From CAZAFC01 sp964484675 (GTDB lineage Bacteria; Patescibacteriota; Saccharimonadia; Saccharimonadales; UBA4665), in the NCBI GenBank assembly GCA_964484675.1, contig CAZAFC010000007.1, positions 12,408 through 76,407 on the forward strand: a stretch of DNA of 64,000 nucleotides, in the 5' to 3' direction. Below are positions 52,202-60,213 of the stretch, in pieces; positions within the stretch are counted from its first letter, which is position 1; the number at the start of each line of letters is the position of its first letter. Below the pieces are notes generated by a model, which did not search any database, was not told where the DNA came from, and saw only the letters and a list, made by a program, of their open reading frames with translations. Both the position numbers and the translations under genes were made by a program.

Positions 52202-53917
52202 TCAGGACTCCTCGTTAGTTTTTTGCACTTCATCAAGCATACTCTCAGGCTCAACGCTCGGAGCGTCAAGTGGCTCAGCGAGCTCGGGCGCGGGTGGCGT
52301 TGGCTGGGCGAGTTGACTGCCGGCTGGACCGGCATTGATCCGCTGCAAGAGCTGGCTGAACAACGCCGGATCTTTGAGCGCCACGCGTTCGAGCCAATGG
52401 TTCACGGTGTTGATCGCTTGCGACATACTTACAACGCTTTCGCTCTGATTGACGATGTCAGGATATTCGCGCTCAACACGTGCAACTGTTTCGCCAAGAA
52501 TCTTAGGCAAAAGTTCGAGCCGCATGCCCAGCGCGTCAAGAAAGCTGATGTATGTTTGCGCCGCACGCAAAATCTCGGACGACTCCAGCCGAACGATGAG
52601 CCCCAAGCGATTATTCTTATTCACCATTTGGCCGAACGCCTGGAGCATGCGCCCGTCCCGCAAGATCGCCTGCAAATCGCTCGCCCCCGTGGTGCTATCA
52701 AAAATCTGCTGCACGATGCGGCCGACCTCATGCATGAGGTCGTGGCTTTGCGGCTTTGGGGCGCCGATGAACTCATGCGCGGCGCTGCTGAGCTGCGCTT
52801 GAGGCAGCAGCGTGCTTAATTTTTTGAGCGCGCGGTACAAATCGTTCACAAAAAAGCGCATGAACTGCTCGAACATGCCAGCGACATCTGGCGCATCGCC
52901 GTACATGCCGTACCACTGCGCGAGAATACCGTAAAATGCCGGCTTGTTGCGCGGTGCGGCCGCTGCGATGCCAAAGTCGATCATGCCAACTTTATTATCA
53001 GGGAGAAAACGGATGTTGCCCGGGTGCGGATCGCCCTGAACGCGCGGCATGCCGAACGCGCCGAGCAGCGTTTCGACGCCGAGCGTTTGGAGCTGCACAC
53101 TGAGGTCGGAACCGATCTGATCGCGCACATACACACGCGGATCGTGGCCCTGCTCGCGCGCCCGTAAAATCTGCGCGCCCGACAAGCCACCCAAAAATTC
53201 CTGCACAATAATCCGCGGCGTGCACAGTTCGAGGTATGTTCGAGGAATCACCATTGTCGGGTGATTTTTGTAGGTTTCGTAGAGCTCGCTTGCGAACCGG
53301 GCCTCGGTCACATAATCGGTTTCGCTGAGCGTCGCGTCGCGAAACTCCTTGAGCGCCGTGTCCATATTGACGGTCAAATTCGTATATTCCTTGGCGGCAA
53401 AACGCTTGCTGAATATGCTGAGCAAACGCAAGTCAAACTTGAGCAGCTCGCGAATCATCGGCCGGAGCACCTTGATGACTACGCGCGTGCCATCGGTGTG
53501 TTGTGCTAAATACACCTGGCCGAAACTGCCGGCGGCGAACGGCTCGGGGTGCACGAGTGCGATCTGCGCCAGCTGCTCCGGGTCTAATTCGTCGCGCAGC
53601 GTTTGTACGACGTCGAGCTTGATATGGTCGAGATCTTCAAAGATGCGCAGGCGATTCGGATTGTGCCAGCGCTTCATAATCGGTGTGCTAAACAGCACGC
53701 CCTGCAAAAACTTCACATACACGCCGCCCATCGCCGCAAATTCGTCGCAGATAAGATTGTACATTTCCTGCTCGTGCCCACGCCGCCGCAGGGTGTACAC
53801 TCGGCCGCCAAGCCGCGCAAGGCGCCGCGCCCGCGCCCGTTTCAGAGCAGCCGTTGATTGCTGTGATGGCGGCGGTGTGTGGTTCACGCGCGCATCCTCA
53901 TTGCTTGCTGAAGCCAA
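52202..53917 (-). CDS. ABC1/UbiB (AarF) family atypical kinase
   Basis: The 571-residue protein has the ABC1 features: KFLQG (a variant of KxGQ), AAGSFGQVYLA, VVIKVLRP, SETDYVTEA, QGDPHPGNI and MIDFGIA. The C-terminus is a helical region and a Pro/Glu-rich tail. UbiB-type proteins are ATPases or kinases that support lipid/quinone synthesis; CPR bacteria usually lack ubiquinone, so the role is unclear. The start is probably TTG 53917, 20 nt inside the preceding small gene. Confidence 0.88.
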   Translation of the reverse strand: MASASNEDARVNHTPPPSQQSTAALKRARARRLARLGGRVYTLRRRGHEQEMYNLICDEFAAMGGVYVKFLQGVLFSTPIMKRWHNPNRLRIFEDLDHIKLDVVQTLRDELDPEQLAQIALVHPEPFAAGSFGQVYLAQHTDGTRVVIKVLRPMIRELLKFDLRLLSIFSKRFAAKEYTNLTVNMDTALKEFRDATLSETDYVTEARFASELYETYKNHPTMVIPRTYLELCTPRIIVQEFLGGLSGAQILRAREQGHDPRVYVRDQIGSDLSVQLQTLGVETLLGAFGMPRVQGDPHPGNIRFLPDNKVGMIDFGIAAAAPRNKPAFYGILAQWYGMYGDAPDVAGMFEQFMRFFVNDLYRALKKLSTLLPQAQLSSAAHEFIGAPKPQSHDLMHEVGRIVQQIFDSTTGASDLQAILRDGRMLQAFGQMVNKNNRLGLIVRLESSEILRAAQTYISFLDALGMRLELLPKILGETVARVEREYPDIVNQSESVVSMSQAINTVNHWLERVALKDPALFSQLLQRINAGPAGSQLAQPTPPAPELAEPLDAPSVEPESMLDEVQKTNEES

Positions 53918-54056
53918 TCAGGAACAGCGCAATCGTCGACACGATCGCCGAAATGTACAGCTCAAAGATCTGCCCAGCGTCCTTGCGCGTAACGGCCATC
54001 AAGATCACGGCGGTCCAGATCAAGACAATGGTTGCGAACACTGACACATATTTCAT
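53898..54056 (-). CDS. Small two-helix membrane protein upstream of the ABC1 kinase
   Basis: A 52-residue frame starting MKYVSVFATIVLIW and ending ALFLIGFSKQ, with two membrane helices. It is a paralogue of the protein downstream of the kinase. Its stop overlaps the kinase coding region, so the three genes form one coupled operon. No function is known. Confidence 0.65.
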   Translation of the reverse strand: MKYVSVFATIVLIWTAVILMAVTRKDAGQIFELYISAIVSTIALFLIGFSKQ

Positions 54057-54224
54057 CTACGACCATTATACCAAGGAATTGCAACTGATTAAGTGGTAGT
54101 GCTTAGCTTTCTGCATAAAAGACGCGTAATTGACCTATGGAACACCTGGCGCTTTTAATCATTTCTGATATAATACCCTCGAGATGCCCAAAAAAGCTGC
54201 CTTGGCAGTTCCGGGCTCCAGCAA

Positions 54225-54301
54225 CGGGGATTGGCGCAGTTGGCTAGCGCGCGCGGTTTGGGACCGCGAGGTCGAAGGTTCGAGTCCTTTATCCCCGACC
54301 A
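54225..54301 (+). tRNA. tRNA-Pro (TGG)
   Basis: A 77-nt cloverleaf with perfect acceptor stem (CGGGGAT/ATCCCCG), anticodon loop TTTGGGA giving TGG, and encoded CCA. TATAAT at 54169-54174 may be its -10 box. Confidence 0.95.
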
Positions 54302-54315
54302 GAAGCATTTTAGGT

Positions 54316-54350
54316 AAACCCACCATCGCATTTGTATGGTGGGTTTAACT
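54316..54350 (+). terminator. Terminator of tRNA-Pro (TGG)
   Basis: aaacccaccat (54316-54326) pairs with atggtgggttt (54336-54346); an AACTTTTAT tract follows. Confidence 0.75.
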
Positions 54351-54445
54351 TTTATAGAAGAAGTAGAACTACCCAGCTCCTAGGTCGTAATACATTCGAG
54401 CGGCTTTGACTGGTTGGTGGTTTTTGTGCCACATATCAGCGGCAC

Positions 54446-54474
54446 TTGCGTTTTCGTCTAAATATGCGGATAAT
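54446..54474 (+). promoter_or_regulatory. Promoter of tRNA-Pro (CGG)
   Basis: TTGCGT (54446-54451) and GATAAT (54469-54474), 17-base spacing, 16 bases before the tRNA. Confidence 0.7.
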
Positions 54475-54490
54475 GGAGCGAGTCATATGA

Positions 54491-54566
54491 CGGGGTGTGG
54501 CGCAGGTGGTAGCGCGCAGCGTTCGGGACGCTGAGGTCGGAGGTTCAAGTCCTCTCACCCCGACCA
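54491..54566 (+). tRNA. tRNA-Pro (CGG)
   Basis: A 76-nt cloverleaf with acceptor CGGGGTG/CACCCCG-type pairing, anticodon loop TTCGGGA giving CGG, T-loop TTCAAGT and encoded CCA. Confidence 0.94.
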
Positions 54567-54580
54567 AATCGATTATATCC

Positions 54581-54616
54581 AAACCACCGACCGGGGAACC
54601 TCGGTCGGTGGTTTTT
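54581..54616 (+). terminator. Terminator of tRNA-Pro (CGG)
   Basis: aaaccaccgacc (54581-54592) pairs with ggtcggtggttt (54603-54614), and the T-run continues to 54616. Confidence 0.85.
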
Positions 54617-54637
54617 GTGTGGCAGCGTGGCCGAGCG

Positions 54638-55372
54638 CTAGGCGGATTCTGGTGGCGCGGGCGGTTCGGGCGAGACATCGCAAGGGCGGGCGTTCCATTC
54701 CGCCTGGTGTTCGCCGTCGAAGTCAATGGGGCGGACATAGATCATCATGGGATTTTCCTTGCTTGGGTAAAAGCCGGTCACGGTGCCAACCCGGCCGAGG
54801 AATTCGGGCCGATGGTCGTAGACTTGCTCGTGCATATGCGGGACATACGGTGCTTGCTCCATGAGGTCAATGGGTTCGGTGGTTTGCGCTGATCTTTGCT
54901 TCGTTTCTTGCTTGGGCATTTGCGCGGCTGCTTCGTTTGGAGCAACGTGCTCGATTTCAGCCAGAGTCAGGTTAACTGCCGCCGCTATTTGATCTGGGGA
55001 AAGGCCGGCCGCGATGAGATCGCACACGATCTCTCGCTCTTTTGCGGTCGCCCGGTTCGTCGCCGCTTCGAGCGCCCGCAGCTCAGCTCGAACGGCTATG
55101 AGCGCCGAAAAAGGGCTGGCTGCTTGCTCTTGAGCGGTGGGGCGAGTGCGGGCTTTTTGGGGCCCTGGTAGTTCTGCTGTGGGCCGGCTATCCAGCGAAA
55201 GTGCAACTGCTGCGCGCAGTCCATGCTCGCCTAACGTCTGGCCGGTACTGGCAAGCGATTCTGGCAAACAAATCAGTTCGGACTGGCCTGGCACGCCGTC
55301 GGCATTCGCAGGCTGCAATGCCTGCGCTTCGTTTCCGGAAGCTGGCGACAGGTTGGGCTGGTGTGTGTTCAT
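54638..55372 (-). CDS. Hypothetical protein with disordered N-terminus
   Basis: The 244-residue protein is Ala/Pro/Gln/Glu-rich. A helical central part (ALIAVRAELRALEAATNRATAKEREIVCDLIAAGLSPDQIAAAV) looks like a sigma-region-4/HTH-like segment. The C-terminal third (LGRVGTVTGFYPSKENPMMIYVRPIDFDGE) may be a small beta domain. TAAAAT ends 9 bases before the ATG. I do not recognise a family. The 150 nt up to the next gene hold nothing else. Confidence 0.55.
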   Translation of the reverse strand: MNTHQPNLSPASGNEAQALQPANADGVPGQSELICLPESLASTGQTLGEHGLRAAVALSLDSRPTAELPGPQKARTRPTAQEQAASPFSALIAVRAELRALEAATNRATAKEREIVCDLIAAGLSPDQIAAAVNLTLAEIEHVAPNEAAAQMPKQETKQRSAQTTEPIDLMEQAPYVPHMHEQVYDHRPEFLGRVGTVTGFYPSKENPMMIYVRPIDFDGEHQAEWNARPCDVSPEPPAPPESA

Positions 55373-55547
55373 GCTTCTGCGATTTTATAGGGCAGGATTA
55401 CTCTACGTCAAATGCAGTTTGCAGGCAGTAGGCGATGCTTGCCTGTCGCATGGCTTGCGATCTGCCGAAGGATGCGGCCAACGTGCTTGTTGAAAAGCCG
55501 GCTCACTGGGGCTTGTGTTTGCTGGCAACTTGGCAGACAATGGAGCC

Positions 55548-56192
55548 ATGAGTCTTCTCTGGACGGCGCTGGCCTTGCTCGCTGTACTCGCGTTACTGCT
55601 CTTTGCGGAGTACATCGCCCGGACGCGCAACATTCACACCGAGCTGACGCGCAAATTTGTGCATATGAGTGTTGGTACATTCGTAGCGTTTTGGCCGTTT
55701 TTTTTGAGCTGGCACGAGATTGCGGCCATCAGTCTTGGGTTTTTGATCGTCGTGCTGCTCTCGGTGCGATATGGGGTTTTTCGCTCAATTCATGCCGTCA
55801 AGCGTAGTTCGAGCGGCGAAATTTTGTTCGCGGTGATTATTGGTTTGCTGGCGCTCATCAGTTCGGCGAAATGGACTTTTACCGCCGCGATGTTGCACTT
55901 GAGCGTCGCCGACGGCCTGGCGGCGATTGTCGGTATTTTATGGGGTGATTCGAATCAATATAAGGTGCTTGGTAGGGTCAAGAGCGTGGCCGGCAGTGCA
56001 GCGTTTTTCTGCGTGTCGCTGCTCATTCTCATTGCATACGCGCTGTTTGGCGACGGGGCATCGATTGGTTTCTTTGGCGTGATTGGTCTCGCACTTTTGG
56101 CAACCGCTGTGGAAAATATTGCTGCATATGGAACCGACAACGTGGCAGTGCCGCTGGTGGTCGCGCTGGTGTTGAGCAGCGGCGGGCTGTAG
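55548..56192 (+). CDS. Dolichol/phytol kinase-like membrane protein
   Basis: The 214-residue protein has about seven membrane helices and the SEC59/VTE5/Dgk1-like pattern: LTRKFVHMSVGTFVAFWPF near the start and a conserved HLSVADGLAAIVGILWG segment, then KSVAGSAAFFCVS and the AVENIAAYGTDNVAVPL end. Family members phosphorylate polyprenols, phytol or diacylglycerol using CTP. In this organism it could recycle undecaprenol-type carrier lipid. ATG 55548 has GGAG just upstream. Confidence 0.8.
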   Translation: MSLLWTALALLAVLALLLFAEYIARTRNIHTELTRKFVHMSVGTFVAFWPFFLSWHEIAAISLGFLIVVLLSVRYGVFRSIHAVKRSSSGEILFAVIIGLLALISSAKWTFTAAMLHLSVADGLAAIVGILWGDSNQYKVLGRVKSVAGSAAFFCVSLLILIAYALFGDGASIGFFGVIGLALLATAVENIAAYGTDNVAVPLVVALVLSSGGL

Positions 56193-56200
56193 ATCTTCGG

Positions 56201-58054
56201 CTACTCTGGCGTTTTGACTGGGGTAAGTCGGCTGTTATGCGCGCGCAATGCATTGAAGATGACGACGACATCGACCAATTCCTGGATTGCGGCGCCATAG
56301 ATCGGCTGGAATTTGCCGGTCGCGAAGATGGCCATGAGCGCGATGCTCAGGCCGATGCCCACAAGAATGCTTTGGCGGGCGATGAAAAAAGTGCGCTCGG
56401 CGATGTTCAGGCCGACGGCAACATATGACAAGTCGTCGGCCATGATGACCACATCGGCTGACTCGCTGGCCGCCGTTGAGCCACGCGCACCGAGCGCGAT
56501 GCCGATGTCGCTGGCGGTGAGCACAGGCGCATCGTTAACGCCGTCGCCTACGAACGCGACTGGCCGCGCCGTGGCTTGCTCGACAGCGCGGAGCTTGTCA
56601 CCGGGCAAGGCTTCGGCCACTACCTCTGATATGTTGAGCTTTTTGGCGACGGCGGCAGCGGTGACTTGATTGTCGCCGGTGACCATCATGAATTGCTCGA
56701 TGCCGAGCGCATGCAGTTGGGCCAGAGTGCTGGGCGCTTCGGCGCGCAGTTCGTCAGTGAACGTAATGACGCCGGCTAGCGCGCCGTCGATGGCAACGAA
56801 CGCAGCCGTTTGCTGCACATCCGCCGCACGAAAGGTTTTGGGCAGCGCGACGCGTTGGTCGGCGAGCAGGCGCGCTCTACCGATGAGCACGCTGTGTCGT
56901 CCGACGGTGGCTTGCAGTCCGTGGCCGGCCATTTCGCGCACGTTTTTGGCCTTGACGATTTTGTATTTTTGCTCAGTTGCGTGAGTAATGATGGCGCGCG
57001 CCAACACATGATTGGAGTTTTGCTCCAGCCCGGCGGCCAGGCCGGCCACTTCGCTTTTGGTGTGCGAACCAAAAACGGTGACTGAGTCAACCTTAAGTTC
57101 GCCGCGGGTGAGTGTGCCGGTTTTATCGAAAGCAAATGTTTTGGCTTGGGCTAATTTCTCGAGCGCCGAACCGGTTTTGATGATAATGCCGTGCTTGGCG
57201 CTGCGGCTCATGCCCGAGATGACCGCGATTGGTGCCGCCAAAATCAGCGGGCAGGGCGTGGCCACCACGAGTACTTCCAGGAAACGAATGGCCTGACCGC
57301 TTAGCGCCCAGGTTGTGCCGGCAATGGCAAACGCGATGATAGTGAACGGCACGGCATAGCGATCGGCGAGCCGCACGAATGGCGCCTGACTGTTGCTGGC
57401 GATGCGGACGAGTTTGATGATTTGCTCGTATTGACTGTCGGCAGCGACGCGGAGTGCTTTCACCGTGACGACGCCCTCGATGTTTACCGAGCCGCTGAGC
57501 AGGCTGGCGTGCGGGCCTTTGAGCTGTGGCAAGCTTTCGCCGGTGAGACTTGATTCGTCGAAGCTCGATTCGCCTTCGAGTACGGTGGCATCCACGGGCA
57601 CCACTTCACCGGGCCGAATAACGAGCTTGTCGCCGACGACCACAGCCTTAACCGGCACATCGAGCTCTTTGCGGCCGCGTAGCACATGCGCTTTTTGCGG
57701 CGCTCTCGTGAGCAGCGCATCGAGCTCGCGTCTGGCGCGATGCCCGGCGTAATCTTCCAGACTTTCGCCGCCGGTGAGCATTAGCACGATCACCATAGCG
57801 GCCCAATATTGCCGCATGACAACAGAGGTGAAGATGGCGGTTGCGGCCAAAATGTCGACACCATAGGCGCCGCTGCGCAAGTCTTCAATCATACCCCAGA
57901 GCAGCGGGCCGACCTCGACGAGCGCAACGATTCCCAGCAGCCAGTGCGCCGCCAGGTGCAGCCCGGCGGTCTCCATCCCAAGCCCAATTACGGTCGCAAT
58001 CGCTGCCAGTGCGAACAATTTATATTCTTTTAGAAAATGCATCAGCTTGCGCAC
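56201..58054 (-). CDS. Heavy-metal translocating P-type ATPase
   Basis: The 617-residue P1B-type pump has paired N-terminal helices without a metal-binding domain, TGES in the actuator domain (SSLTGESLPQ), ATPCPLILAAP in the transmembrane metal site (near residue 265), the phosphorylation site DKTGTLT (Asp near residue 310), GHGLQATVG (HP-like), and GDGVNDAPVL. Metal specificity is not clear from TPC. The start is GTG 58054, with AGGA 6 bases upstream and TATACT (58079-58084, minus strand). Its promoter lies downstream of the hammerhead ribozyme, so its own mRNA does not contain it. Confidence 0.93.
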   Translation of the reverse strand: MRKLMHFLKEYKLFALAAIATVIGLGMETAGLHLAAHWLLGIVALVEVGPLLWGMIEDLRSGAYGVDILAATAIFTSVVMRQYWAAMVIVLMLTGGESLEDYAGHRARRELDALLTRAPQKAHVLRGRKELDVPVKAVVVGDKLVIRPGEVVPVDATVLEGESSFDESSLTGESLPQLKGPHASLLSGSVNIEGVVTVKALRVAADSQYEQIIKLVRIASNSQAPFVRLADRYAVPFTIIAFAIAGTTWALSGQAIRFLEVLVVATPCPLILAAPIAVISGMSRSAKHGIIIKTGSALEKLAQAKTFAFDKTGTLTRGELKVDSVTVFGSHTKSEVAGLAAGLEQNSNHVLARAIITHATEQKYKIVKAKNVREMAGHGLQATVGRHSVLIGRARLLADQRVALPKTFRAADVQQTAAFVAIDGALAGVITFTDELRAEAPSTLAQLHALGIEQFMMVTGDNQVTAAAVAKKLNISEVVAEALPGDKLRAVEQATARPVAFVGDGVNDAPVLTASDIGIALGARGSTAASESADVVIMADDLSYVAVGLNIAERTFFIARQSILVGIGLSIALMAIFATGKFQPIYGAAIQELVDVVVIFNALRAHNSRLTPVKTPE

Positions 58055-58140
58055 GGTTTTTCCTCGCCTTATGATCACAGTATAGCAAACCGCTCGCTCC
58101 GGCACGATATGTGCGGCGTTTGGTCCACATCGCTTATGAG

Positions 58141-58189
58141 CCTTTTCGTCCTTTTGGACTCATCAGCATGAGCGCGCACTCATGGAAGG
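58141..58189 (-). ncRNA. Hammerhead ribozyme, type III
   Basis: Read on the minus strand: stem III 5' side CCTT (58189-58186), cleavage-site C (58185), stem I CATGAG (58184-58179) with loop TGCGCG (58178-58173) and CTCATG (58172-58167), catalytic CTGATGA (58166-58160), stem II GTCC-AAAA-GGAC (58159-58148), GAAA (58147-58144), and stem III 3' side AGG (58143-58141). All core nucleotides match the hammerhead consensus, and stems I, II and III pair perfectly (6, 4 and 4 bp, counting the A-U closing pair). Cleavage is expected between 58185 and 58184, after TTC. It sits downstream of the membrane-protein gene and a large RNA fold. Confidence 0.88.
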
Positions 58190-58195
58190 TTTTTG

Positions 58196-58294
58196 GAGGC
58201 TTGGAGCTGGTGCGGTGGTAAGCCTGTTGGGGCTTTGGGCCTTGGCGGTAAAATGCCAAGCGCCTTTTTCGCCACGCACCAGCTCCTGTGCCTC
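58196..58294 (-). ncRNA. Large branched RNA fold adjoining the ribozyme
   Basis: A long stem joins 58196-58200 to 58290-58294 and 58203-58214 to 58275-58286 (12 perfect pairs), continued by 58216-58218 with 58272-58274. Inside are two hairpins: aagcc/ggctt (58220-58224 with 58231-58235) and cttggc/gccaag (58241-58246 with 58255-58260). There is no T-run on either strand. It may be a functional RNA whose 3' end is set by the ribozyme 6 bases later. I could not match it to a known riboswitch. Confidence 0.55.
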
Positions 58295-58347
58295 TTTGGG
58301 AACGACTGGCTGCGGCGATGAAGTATCCGCCACAGCTGTTCGCGTCG

Positions 58348-59001
58348 TTACGCATCGCCAGGGTTGTTGCCCTCCGATTGCTCAGTCTCTCCGGAGTCGG
58401 CGGTGCCCGTGAGCCCAGCGTGCCATGCATTTACGTCGTTCAACAGCTGGTCTTGCCAGTCGGGACGCTTGATGAAATGCTCGATCGGGTTGATCTCGGC
58501 GAGGGCTTCTTCGGCACGTTCTTTGCCGAGCCGCGCAGCATACCAAATTGCCCAGGAACTGTAGAGGGCTAGAAGCACGGCGAACCCGATCCCGACGGCT
58601 AGACCCACAGCGTGAGAGATATTGTTCCAGCTGAGGTAGGTCGCTCCGAACCCGATCAAGAACATCCAGAATCCGACATCCACGCGGCGAGCGAGCTTTT
58701 GCTCTTGCTCGGGCGTGAGGTGCAGGCCGGGGCTGCGCTCCTTCGTGCGGAAATCCAGGCAGTGCCGGAGTCGTGCCGGTGCGGCGCGGTTCTGGACGCT
58801 GTGGGATTTGCGCTGGTCGTAGAGCGCCTTGCAGCAGCACGGCAGGCAAACGGCCCAGGTGAGTAGCACGATCCATCGTGCCGCGTACCATCCGGCAAGA
58901 CTGCCGATCATGGCACCGCTGGCGCCCGAGATGGCAATGCCCATCAGCAGAATGGTAACGACCTTGAAGATTGGTTCATCCGGCGGTTTCGGCGTGGCCA
59001 A
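58348..59001 (-). CDS. Four-helix membrane protein of unknown function
   Basis: The 217-residue protein has helices near residues 13-35, 40-57, 108-125 and 130-152, a cysteine cluster CLPCCCK after the second helix, and a soluble acidic C-terminus (EEALAEINPIEHFIKRPDWQDQLL). TTG 59001 is chosen because GGAGGA lies 5 bases upstream. Its transcript would run into the branched RNA and hammerhead ribozyme beyond the stop. No family recognised. Confidence 0.65.
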   Translation of the reverse strand: MATPKPPDEPIFKVVTILLMGIAISGASGAMIGSLAGWYAARWIVLLTWAVCLPCCCKALYDQRKSHSVQNRAAPARLRHCLDFRTKERSPGLHLTPEQEQKLARRVDVGFWMFLIGFGATYLSWNNISHAVGLAVGIGFAVLLALYSSWAIWYAARLGKERAEEALAEINPIEHFIKRPDWQDQLLNDVNAWHAGLTGTADSGETEQSEGNNPGDA

Positions 59002-59101
59002 TCCAATCCTCCAAAGAAATCTCGCGACGTGCTGACGTGTCAGCCGTCACTTCCAGGGCGTATCCTGGCTTTCAACCCCTAGATGAGGCGAGCATAGTAT
59101 A
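59002..59101 (-). promoter_or_regulatory. Promoter and structured leader of the four-helix protein
   Basis: TATACT (59096-59101, minus strand) would give a leader of about 85 nt. The leader contains ccagg/cctgg (59053-59057 with 59064-59068) and the 14-base palindrome gctgac-gt-gtcagc (59031-59044), either of which could be regulatory. Confidence 0.45.
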
Positions 59102-59222
59102 GAATATTCCGGCGATTGCCGCAATAGCGGATGCGCCCCTCACGCCTGCCGCCTAGATCTCGGCGCGAGTCTCGCTCTTTGCTGCCGCGAAAGAGGCGTT
59201 ACTTGACGCTACAAGGTGCCGG

Positions 59223-59867
59223 TCAGTTATCTTCGACAATGATCTTGAATGAAGCTGCCAGCAACGGCGCGATGTGCATGAGCTGCGCGGTGTCGATAAT
59301 CGCGCCGCCAAAGCTCTCGATGCCCAGGATCGCGCCGATGTCCGACTGCCGAAAATCGGCGTGCACAAGCTTTGCGCCCGAGAATTGCGTTTTGGCGAGC
59401 ACGCAGTTTTTGAATGTGACATTCGCGAGCGTCGCCTGGTAAAAATCCGCTTCGCTCAGGTCGCAGTCCGCAAAGGCAACATTCTTGAGCTTTGCAAAAC
59501 GGAAGTTGGCAAGATCTAGCTTGGAATTTTGAAACGAGCAATCTTGCAGCGAAGATTGCTGGAGCTGCAAACCGGTGGCTCGACTGTCGAGCACTGTCGC
59601 GCGTTGCCATGACGCCTCCGGCAGCTGCGCGGCCGTGAAATCACAGCGGCTCAGTACACAGTCGAGTAGGCGCATTTTCTCGAGCATAGCCTGCTCAAAA
59701 CCGACGTGGCTTAGGCGGGATTCGGCGATATCAAGCGCCTTGATCCGCGCCCCGCCCAATGATTGCTGCTCGATCAAGAAGCCGCCCAGCGTCACATCTT
59801 GCCGCGCCGCTCGCCCAAAGTCGAGAAGAGGTGTGAGGCCGGCGGGCAGTTGAGGTTTGGTGATCAT
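59223..59867 (-). CDS. Pentapeptide-repeat protein
   Basis: The 214-residue protein is made of A(D/N/S)LxF-type five-residue repeats from about residue 50 to 185 (LQQSSLQDCSFQNSKLDLANF, CDLSEADFYQATLANVTF, AKLVHADFRQSDIG). It should form a right-handed quadrilateral beta helix and may mimic DNA, as Qnr and MfpA do to gyrase; the C-terminal IIDTAQLMHIAPLLAASFKI resembles their capping helices. TATGGT (59874-59879, minus strand) ends 6 bases before ATG 59867, which decides this start over a frame to 60041. Confidence 0.83.
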   Translation of the reverse strand: MITKPQLPAGLTPLLDFGRAARQDVTLGGFLIEQQSLGGARIKALDIAESRLSHVGFEQAMLEKMRLLDCVLSRCDFTAAQLPEASWQRATVLDSRATGLQLQQSSLQDCSFQNSKLDLANFRFAKLKNVAFADCDLSEADFYQATLANVTFKNCVLAKTQFSGAKLVHADFRQSDIGAILGIESFGGAIIDTAQLMHIAPLLAASFKIIVEDN

Positions 59868-60007
59868 AGTAAAACCATAGCAAATAAAGCGCTTCGCCGC
59901 CATCGAGCCAGTCATTGAGTCGAATACGGAGCTCGTTTTGCTTGCGGCACAGCCATTTTCTAACAACAAGTAATTACTATGTGCCGCAAAAGGATGGATT
60001 CGTGTAT

Positions 60008-60039
60008 AAAAAAGCTCGCGAGGCTTGAAACTCGCGAGC
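60008..60039 (-). terminator. Terminator of tRNA-His
   Basis: gctcgcgag (60014-60022) pairs with ctcgcgagc (60031-60039); on the minus strand TTTTTT follows. Confidence 0.88.
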
Positions 60040-60050
60040 AATAATTATCT

Positions 60051-60128
60051 TGGGGCGAATGATGGGGCTCGAACCCACGGCCTCCGGAGCCACAATCCAG
60101 CGCTCTAACCTACTGAGCTACATCCGCC
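60051..60128 (-). tRNA. tRNA-His (GTG)
   Basis: Acceptor GCGGATG pairs with CATTCGC; the anticodon loop TTGTGGC gives GTG. The encoded G at position -1 (60128) faces discriminator C73, the histidine identity pair. CCA is encoded. Confidence 0.95.
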
Positions 60129-60213
60129 AAAGACGCATCTACTGTAGCATTTTTTGTCAGGATGCGCCAGGGGTTTTGCGGGATTTGGCGATTTCGTGGC
60201 ATTTGGGCGCGGG

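Noticed and set aside
54184..54349. Open frame running through tRNA-Pro (TGG)
   Set aside because: It exists only because the tRNA lacks stops in that frame; spacing to the TATAAT box also does not fit the leaderless pattern.
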